From contig JBCFBK010000001.1 of assembly GCA_038562555.1 (NCBI GenBank), forward strand, positions 305,140-369,139: 64,000 nt of DNA, read 5' to 3'. Under the pieces are notes generated by a model. It saw only the letters and a list, made by a program, of their open reading frames with translations, was not told the DNA's origin and did no database searches. Positions 50,708-58,591 of this stretch are shown here, piece by piece. This DNA is from JBCFBK01 sp038562555 (lineage in GTDB: Bacteria > Bacteroidota > Bacteroidia > Bacteroidales > Prolixibacteraceae). A program made the translations under genes and the position numbers. Within the stretch, counting starts at the first letter, position 1. The number at the start of each line of letters is the position of its first letter.

Positions 50708-51910
50708 TCAGTCCTTAATTTCACGATAAAAAGTACCGTTGTATTTTTCGTTCAGCGGTTTTGAATAGTAAATCCTTTTACCATCACGGGAAAATGCCGG
50801 ATTGACATGGAAAAACCTGTTCCATGTAAGATCATAAGGATCAAAACAGGCGATTTCAATTGTTTTGTCTTTCTGTCCTTTAAGGGTTAAGGTTACAACG
50901 ACTGGATTTGTGTAATACATGGTTTCTGAAACAAAACAATCCCCGGCAGGTGATATGGCCAGGTGATTTCCCTTGATTCCCATGGTTTCAATATATTTTC
51001 CGTCCAGGTCCCATCTCATCAGGAGGAATTTCTTTTCGGGCGACAGTTGTTTCCCATGATCCCCGAAACGAACATGCCCTGTAATAGATTTATTATCATA
51101 CCACAATTGATGCAACGGTTTATCTGTAATTTTGAAACCCGAGCCATCGATATTGCATATTCCTAATAATTGATACCTGTCAGGACTACCTGCATCAACG
51201 CGAAAACTAACTTTTTTACCATCGGGCGAATATTGACAGTGAAGAAACCGCCAATCTTCAACGGGCAAAACTTCTTTCAAATCAAGATGAGACGGCAATG
51301 AGACATTACCGCAGTCAGCATTCCGTATAACAGGTTTTATTTCTCTTGTGAAACAATCCAGTTCATAAATTCCGGGACTGCTTTTCCCCTGTGTTTTAGC
51401 GATTGTAAACGTTATTTTTCCGTGTGAGGAATCGTGCCCGATAAAGGGGGTTTCAATCCTTTTTTCCAGGATATCCCGGCCGTTCCGGACATCAACCACC
51501 CTGATCACCCCGCTGTCGAGCAAAGCAACATGATGATTGTCAACCCATTGTTGCAAAGCACCGTCTTCTGAAGAAATACCTTTCAGGTCCGTAACAAGGC
51601 GGTGCCCTTTCAAATCACGGTCACAAATCCATAGTTCTCCGGGTACTTTTGCAGATCGTTCAATGTCAATTGGTTCCCTTTTTAGTCGCAAATAAATGAT
51701 CTTTTTGCCGTCAGGGCTCTCGGGAGAAGTGTTGAAATAGGAAAATTTAGTGGATGCACCATCCGCACCAACCTGTTTTTCGGAGCCAAGGGAGATTGTT
51801 TTAGTTTTATTCATCGTGTTACCCCCTTTGAAGGTGAATGATGCACTAAAAAAGACAATAATAATCAAGCATATAGCTGAAATTACGAATAGAAATTTTG
51901 AATTATTCAT
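50708..51910 (-). CDS. Exported beta-propeller protein, copy 2, candidate polysaccharide lyase
   Basis: A 400-residue paralogue of the proteins at 48061 and 54374, with an N-terminal hydrophobic signal. The conserved blocks S-Y-F-N-T-S-P-E-S-P-D-G-K, H-C-Q-Y-S-P-D-G-K, L-H-Q-L-W-Y-D-N, G-N-H-L-A-I-S-P and F-H-V-N-P-A-F-S-R-D-G-K are in the same order. The last 25 residues (I-Y-Y-S-K-P-L-N-E-K-Y-N-G-T-F-Y-R-E-I) are nearly identical in all three copies. It stands between a sulfatase and the Asp-box lipoprotein. Confidence 0.75.
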   Translation of the reverse strand: MNNSKFLFVISAICLIIIVFFSASFTFKGGNTMNKTKTISLGSEKQVGADGASTKFSYFNTSPESPDGKKIIYLRLKREPIDIERSAKVPGELWICDRDLKGHRLVTDLKGISSEDGALQQWVDNHHVALLDSGVIRVVDVRNGRDILEKRIETPFIGHDSSHGKITFTIAKTQGKSSPGIYELDCFTREIKPVIRNADCGNVSLPSHLDLKEVLPVEDWRFLHCQYSPDGKKVSFRVDAGSPDRYQLLGICNIDGSGFKITDKPLHQLWYDNKSITGHVRFGDHGKQLSPEKKFLLMRWDLDGKYIETMGIKGNHLAISPAGDCFVSETMYYTNPVVVTLTLKGQKDKTIEIACFDPYDLTWNRFFHVNPAFSRDGKRIYYSKPLNEKYNGTFYREIKD

Positions 51911-51961
51911 CCTGATATGATTTTGAACCGTTTTTAAAGTTTTAAATTATCCATACTTGTG

Positions 51962-54217
51962 CTAATCATAAAGCTCAGTCAGATGATTGTGGACATAAGG
52001 TACTGCTTCGTATGCCGTATTACCTGTGGGATAAGGGGGTAGCATGACCAGGGAACCATTCTGACTGGATATATATACTTCTCCCGTAACAGGAGAGACT
52101 GCCAGTCCCTTTGCATCACCCTGGCTGAAGTACCGGCTGATGTTTTCCCATGTAACGCCACCGTCTATCGTGCGGAAAAAGTAATTTCCGGTATTTGACC
52201 TAAGGTTGATCGCATACATCACTTTAGGATGCCTCGGGTCAATCGCAAACCGCTTGATAAAAAAGCCGGCATCGGTGCTGCCAGTGATGGTCATATCTGC
52301 AGGGCGTGCAGGAAGCGTGCTTACGTCCCATTTGGTAATATGGCCATTGGCACTGCTTGTAAATACAATGTTGGGATCCTGAGGATGTACCTGGAAAACA
52401 AAAGTGGCATCATCGCCTGGCATGGTCAGGTCCCATCCTGCTTCAAAAACCTCCAGCCAGGTGTCGCCCCGGTCGGTAGAGCGCCATATTTTTTTTGCCT
52501 GTTTTGCATACAGGACCTTTCCATTGGAGCGGGATATCCCGCAAAGTATTGAATTATCCGGCATATTCGGCATTTCCGTCCAGGTAACGCCGGCATCGCT
52601 GGAACGCTCTCTCCATTGATAGCTATAATTCGGATTCTCAAGATCAAAAGCGAGCACCCAACGTTGCTTGTTACCGGCGCTTACCACACTCCAGGTCTGC
52701 CCGTTATCCGGAGAACGCAACAGCGTTCCGACAGAACCCGAGCCTGCAACGGCCAGGATAACCGGTAGCGTAGGATGCAATGCACATGCGTAGCATGTTT
52801 TCCAGGCCAGCCCCAATTCATTGGGCACTATCGTATTTTTATAAAACCATCTCCCCCGGGAATCGGTATATTGAAGACCCCTGTCAGTCATAGCATAACA
52901 GAACCTGTCGGGATTTGCCGGATCAAACATTTCCTTACCAATATGTGATGTTCCATTAAAACCATCATCGGAAACGCCCCAGGTAAGCCCGCCGTCTTCC
53001 GAACGGAAATTTTTTGATTTGGTATGTATGAACACTTTATTCCAGTCGCGCGGATCCGAAAGTACGTAACTGAACTGTCCGTTTAATTTTGTATTCCAGT
53101 CATTGTTGTCATAACCAGGACGATAATGGACGTCAGATTTTGGAGGACTATACCAGGTTGCCCCTCCGTCGTGACTTACACGTATCTGTTCACCGCTTTT
53201 CTCTCTAGGCACCGCAAAAATCATATCCGGATGTTTTTCGCCGACATAACAATAGTTTATTTCGTTCCACCCATAAAGCAGACTCCAGTTTGCTGCGCCA
53301 TTTGTTGACTTATATATTCCCTGCTGCGCCACGGCCACTATAAGTACCTGGCCATCGTCTGACTGATAAAGGCTCCCCCAAATATCACCTTCGGGCAAAC
53401 CGGTTTGCCCGCTGAGCCTAGTAACCTCGCCATCGGGATCGGTGGCATCCTCAAACCGGAAAAGCCCGTTATTACTATATAAAAATACTTTGTCCGGATC
53501 TGTCTTGTGCACCTTTATGCCCCGTATTGTAGTACCATAAGTTGAAGCGGGCAACTTTCTGATTTCCGACCAGGTTACCCCTCCGTCGTCGGAGGTGAGA
53601 AGCCCGTCGTCCGAGGCAAGATCATCACCCTCGCAAAAGGCTGCATACCATTGGGTAGCATACCCTTTTTGTTGGTCCCTTGAGGTTGGCGCATACGCCA
53701 GTAGCTTAGTGCTGCTACGCACTTCTGTCACTTGTTCCCTCGCAACTTTTCTCTGCCAGGTAATTCCTCCGTCAGCAGAAAGATAAATACCCTGATAAGG
53801 CCGGTTTACAGCATCATAATTCCGGCAGTGCGCAACTGCAAGTACCCGGTTTTTATCCAGGGGGTCGACTTCCACTGCAGCAATAAAAGGAGAATGCAGT
53901 CCTTCATTTCTAAGGCTAAACCAGTTTTTTCCAAAATCGCGCGACACCCATACATTGCATACATCCTGGGCCATATAAATACGATCGGGAGCAGCTTCGC
54001 AATAAGCTAAACCTAACATGTGCTGGGTATTATCGCCGGGAGTGGTACTGCCCAACTCCCATTCTTCTTTCAACACCACCGGCAAGGGCTTTATCTGCGG
54101 CGGCGTAAGTGTACATTCTATGTTATCATCACCGTTGTTCCCGGGATTATCAGTAGGGACGCTGTCTATATTCTTGCTGCAGGAAATAAAAGGAATAACC
54201 AGCAGCAGCACAAACAT
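51962..54217 (-). CDS. Asp-box (BNR) beta-propeller lipoprotein
   Basis: From the ATG at 54217 the protein has about 751 residues and a lipobox I-P-F-I-S-C (Cys 13); the ORF runs 37 codons further upstream without improving the signal. About ten Asp-box motifs (S-x-D-x-G-x-x-W, such as S-A-D-G-G-I-T-W, S-D-D-G-G-V-T-W, S-P-D-N-G-Q-T-W and T-I-D-G-G-V-T-W) show one or two large beta-propellers. Such folds occur in sialidases, GH74 endo-glucanases and sortilin-like proteins. The catalytic residues of GH74 are not evident to me, so substrate binding or a new hydrolase are both open. Confidence 0.82.
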   Translation of the reverse strand: MFVLLLVIPFISCSKNIDSVPTDNPGNNGDDNIECTLTPPQIKPLPVVLKEEWELGSTTPGDNTQHMLGLAYCEAAPDRIYMAQDVCNVWVSRDFGKNWFSLRNEGLHSPFIAAVEVDPLDKNRVLAVAHCRNYDAVNRPYQGIYLSADGGITWQRKVAREQVTEVRSSTKLLAYAPTSRDQQKGYATQWYAAFCEGDDLASDDGLLTSDDGGVTWSEIRKLPASTYGTTIRGIKVHKTDPDKVFLYSNNGLFRFEDATDPDGEVTRLSGQTGLPEGDIWGSLYQSDDGQVLIVAVAQQGIYKSTNGAANWSLLYGWNEINYCYVGEKHPDMIFAVPREKSGEQIRVSHDGGATWYSPPKSDVHYRPGYDNNDWNTKLNGQFSYVLSDPRDWNKVFIHTKSKNFRSEDGGLTWGVSDDGFNGTSHIGKEMFDPANPDRFCYAMTDRGLQYTDSRGRWFYKNTIVPNELGLAWKTCYACALHPTLPVILAVAGSGSVGTLLRSPDNGQTWSVVSAGNKQRWVLAFDLENPNYSYQWRERSSDAGVTWTEMPNMPDNSILCGISRSNGKVLYAKQAKKIWRSTDRGDTWLEVFEAGWDLTMPGDDATFVFQVHPQDPNIVFTSSANGHITKWDVSTLPARPADMTITGSTDAGFFIKRFAIDPRHPKVMYAINLRSNTGNYFFRTIDGGVTWENISRYFSQGDAKGLAVSPVTGEVYISSQNGSLVMLPPYPTGNTAYEAVPYVHNHLTELYD

Positions 54218-54373
54218 CAGGTATATTTTATTGATAAAAGTTTTTATGGTTTTAGCTGTGCACAGGAAGAAGAAGCCGGCAGAAAGGCGGGCCAACAATC
54301 CAATGGTTAACAGGCTTTGTGGTTTCATAGGTGCAGAGGAACTATTGTTTATAATATAGGTTTAACTGCATAT

Positions 54374-55576
54374 CTATTGATATTTAATTTCACGATAAAA
54401 AGTGCCGTTGAATTTTTCGTTCAGCGGCTTTGAATAATAAATCCTTTTGCCGTCACGAGAGAATGCAGGATTTACATGAAACCTTTTTTTCCATACCAGA
54501 TCATACGGCGGAAAACTATCTATCACAGTTATTCGGTTTTTCTGCTCTTTACTAATTAAATACATAATGACAGGATCTGTCTGGTAAAAAGTTTCATCAA
54601 CAAAATATTTCCGATCGGGAGATATGGCCAAATGATTGCCACGGGGTGCCAGTGTCTCAATATAATTTCCTTTGGCATCCCAACGGGTTAAATTGAATCG
54701 TTTTTCCTGCTGAGGCCTTTCTCCCTGTTTATTGAAGTTAATATGCCCTATAATTGATTCGTTATCATACCAGAGAAAATGCAATGATCTGGTTTGTATT
54801 TCAATATCTGACCCGTCAACATTACATAGTCCTAATAATTGCATTGGTTCTGTTTTACCAACATCTAAGCGAAAAGCTATTTTTTTCCCATCGGGTGAGT
54901 ATTGTAGATGAAGCACACGCCACTGTTCGACAGGAAAAACTTCATCAGGATTTATATAAGAGGGTAATATAGCATTCCTGAAATCAGTTATCAATTTAAC
55001 AGACCTTACTTCTCCGGTAAAGCAATTCAGTTCATATATGCCCGGGCGCTCTGTTCCGTTCTCTTTCAGAACCGTAAACAAAACTTTTCCTTTGAAAGAG
55101 TCATGCCCGATGCCGGGAGTTTCAATTCTTTTTTTAAGAATATCCTTCCCGTTCCGAATGTCTATAACCCGTATGATTCCACTGTCATGCAAGGCGATGT
55201 ATTTGTTGTCAAGCCATTGTGCTTCAGCGCCATTATGTGCAGGCATTCCTTTAACATCGGTAAGGTGACGGTATTTTTTTAAGTCATGGTTGCATATCCA
55301 TAGTTCTCCGGGTACAAGTAAACTTTTATCATCAGGTTCTTTTTTACAGCGCAGGTGAAAAATATATTTTCCGTCAGGGCTCTCGGGCGATGTGCTGTAA
55401 AATGAAAAAACGGTAGATGCTCCGTTCTGGCCAACCTGCTTTTCGGGGCCGAGGGATATTGTCTTATTTATATCTGTATTTGTTATTCCCTTGCGGGGCA
55501 AAGTGAACGACATAATGGAAAATAACAGCCCGACGAACAGAAACGGAAATAATAATTTGGAAGAGTTCATTTTCAT
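54374..55576 (-). CDS. Exported beta-propeller protein, copy 3, candidate polysaccharide lyase
   Basis: A 400-residue third copy of the family at 48061 and 50708. Signal peptide residues about 7-27. Blocks S-P-E-S-P-D-G-K-Y-I-F, H-L-Q-Y-S-P-D-G-K-K-I-A-F, L-H-F-L-W-Y-D-N-E-S-I and F-H-V-N-P-A-F-S-R-D-G-K-R-I-Y-Y are kept. It is closer to the copy at 48061 (shared Y-Q-T-D/N-P-V-I-M-Y-L) than to the one at 50708. Its downstream neighbour is the Asp-box lipoprotein. Confidence 0.75.
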   Translation of the reverse strand: MKMNSSKLLFPFLFVGLLFSIMSFTLPRKGITNTDINKTISLGPEKQVGQNGASTVFSFYSTSPESPDGKYIFHLRCKKEPDDKSLLVPGELWICNHDLKKYRHLTDVKGMPAHNGAEAQWLDNKYIALHDSGIIRVIDIRNGKDILKKRIETPGIGHDSFKGKVLFTVLKENGTERPGIYELNCFTGEVRSVKLITDFRNAILPSYINPDEVFPVEQWRVLHLQYSPDGKKIAFRLDVGKTEPMQLLGLCNVDGSDIEIQTRSLHFLWYDNESIIGHINFNKQGERPQQEKRFNLTRWDAKGNYIETLAPRGNHLAISPDRKYFVDETFYQTDPVIMYLISKEQKNRITVIDSFPPYDLVWKKRFHVNPAFSRDGKRIYYSKPLNEKFNGTFYREIKYQ

Positions 55577-55629
55577 TAATTCTTTGATTTCTAAACCAGT
55601 TTTACTTTTTATCCAGATAAGGAATTAAC

Positions 55630-56316
55630 TCATCGGCATTCCTTTAACCTTTCTACAGTTAAGTTATCAAAGCTAAGGGCGGTATGCCAGGTTCTCAATC
55701 CAATGATACCATGTTCATACAATGGGTTATGCTTATCATCGACAGTATCCAGTATTTTTTCCCCGTCCACCCAATATTGAAACCGATTGGCTTTTTTTAT
55801 AATTTTTATGTGGTGCGTTTCCCCGACCCGGTTTTCCCCGGTAAAAGCTTCATCTAAAAGCTTAAACCCGGGATTGTCGCGGAACCTGTACCTGACTTTC
55901 GTTTCATTACCGTTGGTAACATTGGTAAAAATGTACCCGTTCAGTTGATGGTACAAACTGTAAGTTCCGCTTTGTCTTTCAGGCGCAGATTGGCGCAGCG
56001 ATTTACCGGAAGGGTCAGAATACATGAAAAACAAGTTTATATTGTTCGCCGTATCGCTTGACGAAACAACCTGAACATCAAATTCGACATGGATATCCCC
56101 GGAAAATTCCTTGTTGAGCCAAACCGTTGACGCCCTACTGCCAACGGTATCCGCATCAATATACAGGCGGCCGTTCCTGATCACCCCTTCGCATCCTTCG
56201 CTCCAATACACGGAAGGCAGTGCGCCGTCAGGATAATCAAAGGTATCCGTCCACAGAACGTCTTTCCCTCCGACGTTCAACATGATCAATATCAGGCATA
56301 TAAAATTCAGAAGCAT
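55630..56316 (-). CDS. Exported jelly-roll protein (DUF6250/DUF1080-like)
   Basis: A 228-residue beta-sandwich protein with a short N-terminal signal (residues 1-15). Landmarks are D-T-F-D-Y-P-D-G-A-L-P, the strand L-Y-I-D-A-D, H-H-I-K-I-I-K-K-A-N-R-F-Q-Y-W-V-D-G, and G-I-I-G-L-R-T-W-H-T-A-L-S-F-D-N-L. This is the concanavalin-like fold of DUF6250/DUF1080-type PUL proteins; the latter group includes 3-keto-glycoside lyases/hydrolases in oxidative glycan breakdown. I cannot decide between the two by eye. It follows the HEAT-sulfatase at 56335 by 18 bp. Confidence 0.75.
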   Translation of the reverse strand: MLLNFICLILIMLNVGGKDVLWTDTFDYPDGALPSVYWSEGCEGVIRNGRLYIDADTVGSRASTVWLNKEFSGDIHVEFDVQVVSSSDTANNINLFFMYSDPSGKSLRQSAPERQSGTYSLYHQLNGYIFTNVTNGNETKVRYRFRDNPGFKLLDEAFTGENRVGETHHIKIIKKANRFQYWVDGEKILDTVDDKHNPLYEHGIIGLRTWHTALSFDNLTVERLKECR

Positions 56317-56334
56317 TTCTTTATCATTATCCGT

Positions 56335-58227
56335 TTACCAGTCAATTTCGATATTATAATCTTTAGGATTGATTTTCCATTTCGCTAAAAGCTGCCGTAC
56401 GCACCTGTCATCAACCCTATTCCGATCCAGTTCTTGTCTCCCTTTTAACGATTGTATGACAGCCTGTTGAATTTCGGGACTGTTTTCATCCACTTCGTCA
56501 ATAACATTGAAAGCATGGACACGGGCAAAACTGTTTGGCGATTTCAGAGCAGCCAATAATCCCTTTTTTCCCTGTTCTTTCTCTCCTAATCCATATAAAG
56601 TTTCAGCCAAAACTATTGTTACATTGGCCGAAGAATCATTAATCGCTTTTTCTATTTCTTTTTTTACCGGACCAGCTTTTCCTCCAAGCAGCAGTAACCC
56701 GGTAGCGCCCCAATACCGTACAGGGGCATAGTTTGATTTTAACAGGCTTACCAGTTCCGCTATATCCTGAGACTTTGCATTAGTAGCCAGATCTGCAGCA
56801 TCAATGAGCTTTTCAAGATTAACTTTTCCGCTCCGCATATAGTTATATGCCGCACCATCGCCAACAATATCTGTTAATTCAGCTTCCGGGATGAAACCTG
56901 TATCTTTTATCTTCAGCATCCATTCCCGGTTCGCTTTTCTCATCCGTTCCAAAATGTCTTTGTATTCAGGATTTGCAGCCAGATTGTTAACTTCCCAGGG
57001 GTCGTTTTCAGTATCATATAATTCTTCGGCTGGCTTTGTACTCCAGAATTGGCTTTGAACCTGATTGCATTTCCCTTCGTTATAAAATTTTTCCCACGAA
57101 CCGACGGACGGAGCTCTCCATAAATACTCAAGGTACTGCCCGTAAATACAATAAGGCATGTAATTCCGTATATATCTGTACTTTTTATCGCATACAGCAC
57201 GACTCATATCATAACGTTCATCCATTCTATCCCTGAACATAAAATTATACTCGGGAGCAGCAGTCTTTTGTGACCCTAGGAAAGCATGGCCCTGAATATA
57301 ATCAGGAATGTCTACCCCGATAATACTTAGTAAAGTTGGCGCAAGATCAACAAAACTGATCAAGCGGTCAACTTTGCTGCCCGGACTTTCAGCCGGGTAT
57401 AAATGTTTGTACTTTTCAGGAATATACACAATGAAAGGCACATGGGTACCTGTTTCGTACAGGTATCGTTTACTGCGGGCCAATACCCCTCCATGGTCGC
57501 TGTAATAAAAAACAATCGTGTTTTCCAGTTCCCCGCTTTCTTCCAACTCTTTGAGCTTTTCGCCAACCCAGGTGTCCAAGTCTTCTATTTTATCGTAGTA
57601 TTGGGCCCAGTCATGGCGCATTTCCGGCGTATCGGGATGGTAAGGGGGTAGCACAACATCCTGGGGTTTATGCCGGAGCTTATCATCCGGAATGTTTTTA
57701 AAAAGGCAACTCTCATGCGAAATTGCCGAGTTGAACACGGCAAAAAACGGTTGTCCTTTTTGCCGGTTTTTGTAATGTGCATCTTTACCCGATTCGTCCC
57801 ATACTCCCTTTGTCTGTGCCGGATTTATATTATAATCCTGCTTCAAACAATTGGTACAATAATACCCCGCCTGGCGCAGGTAATACGGGAACAGTTTCAC
57901 TACTTCCGATTTGTTGTAAGTGCTCCTCATGTACTGATTTCCGCCGCTACAGGCATACGTTCCGGTAATGATCGTGTTTCTTGATGGTGCACATACCGGT
58001 GCATTGGAATAGGCATGGGTATATAAAAATCCTTTCGAGGCCAGTTTATCGAGGTTGGGGGTTGTGGCGAACGGATCGCCATAGCAACCTAAAAGAGGGC
58101 TGTTATCCTCTGAGGTGATCCATAAGATATTAGGCAAATCTTTGGGTTCGGTTATCGGATTACCTGAAAGTAAAAGCGGAGCGCCTAAACCCGAAAGTAC
58201 CGCTAAACTTAAATTCTGTATTTTCAT
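56335..58227 (-). CDS. S1 sulfatase with HEAT-like C-terminal repeats, copy 3
   Basis: A 630-residue sulfatase, paralogue of those at 25561 and 32162. Signal peptide residues 1-22. Signature C-A-P-S-R-N-T-I-I-T-G at Cys 79; W-I-T-S-E-D-N and F-Y-Y-S-D-H-G-G-V-L-A-R-S-K-R present. C-terminal HEAT-like repeats (APVRYWGATGLL, SSANVTIVLAETLYGLGEKE, NSFARVHAFNVID). It is first in the sulfatase operon behind susD and is therefore probably made whenever the PUL is on. Confidence 0.92.
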   Translation of the reverse strand: MKIQNLSLAVLSGLGAPLLLSGNPITEPKDLPNILWITSEDNSPLLGCYGDPFATTPNLDKLASKGFLYTHAYSNAPVCAPSRNTIITGTYACSGGNQYMRSTYNKSEVVKLFPYYLRQAGYYCTNCLKQDYNINPAQTKGVWDESGKDAHYKNRQKGQPFFAVFNSAISHESCLFKNIPDDKLRHKPQDVVLPPYHPDTPEMRHDWAQYYDKIEDLDTWVGEKLKELEESGELENTIVFYYSDHGGVLARSKRYLYETGTHVPFIVYIPEKYKHLYPAESPGSKVDRLISFVDLAPTLLSIIGVDIPDYIQGHAFLGSQKTAAPEYNFMFRDRMDERYDMSRAVCDKKYRYIRNYMPYCIYGQYLEYLWRAPSVGSWEKFYNEGKCNQVQSQFWSTKPAEELYDTENDPWEVNNLAANPEYKDILERMRKANREWMLKIKDTGFIPEAELTDIVGDGAAYNYMRSGKVNLEKLIDAADLATNAKSQDIAELVSLLKSNYAPVRYWGATGLLLLGGKAGPVKKEIEKAINDSSANVTIVLAETLYGLGEKEQGKKGLLAALKSPNSFARVHAFNVIDEVDENSPEIQQAVIQSLKGRQELDRNRVDDRCVRQLLAKWKINPKDYNIEIDW

Positions 58228-58591
58228 AGATATACACTTTATCAGTATTTACATTAAACTACTGAGAGAAGCATTTTGCAAAACAAATCAGTTGCAAAAA
58301 CACTTCCGATTCCCGAACTAAAAATGATTCGTGGATCATCACATATAAACACCTGTTCGCTTTTTATCAATTTTAATGAAAAACTCAAACCGGGTTCTTT
58401 TTAAAATCCCCTTTCCGAAAAACATTGCAGATAGAAAAGGAACGTTTCGATTAAGTGAGCGCAAAGACCAAGCGAAGTTTGAGATATTGCCGAGCGTGAA
58501 AAATGACTAATGTAAATGAACTTTTAAAATTTTTTGTTATCCAAAAGTACTCTGAGATCAATTTCCAGAGTACTTTTGCTCGTTATGGCTT
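58228..58591. promoter_or_regulatory. Intergenic region between susD and the sulfatase operon
   Basis: 364 bp without a gene. At its right end is the susD terminator hairpin (separate entry). The rest is AT-rich and must hold the promoter of the long sulfatase/glycosidase operon, or its read-through region. No repeat or binding site is clear by eye. Confidence 0.45.
58542..58578 (-). terminator. Strong hairpin terminator behind susD
   Basis: CAAAAGTACTCTG (58542-58554) and CAGAGTACTTTTG (58566-58578) form a perfect 13-bp stem with an 11-nt loop, 13 bp after the susD stop on the minus strand. The minus-strand stem ends in TTTTG and an AT-rich stretch follows. Partial termination here would set SusCD production above that of the downstream operon. 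Confidence 0.7.
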
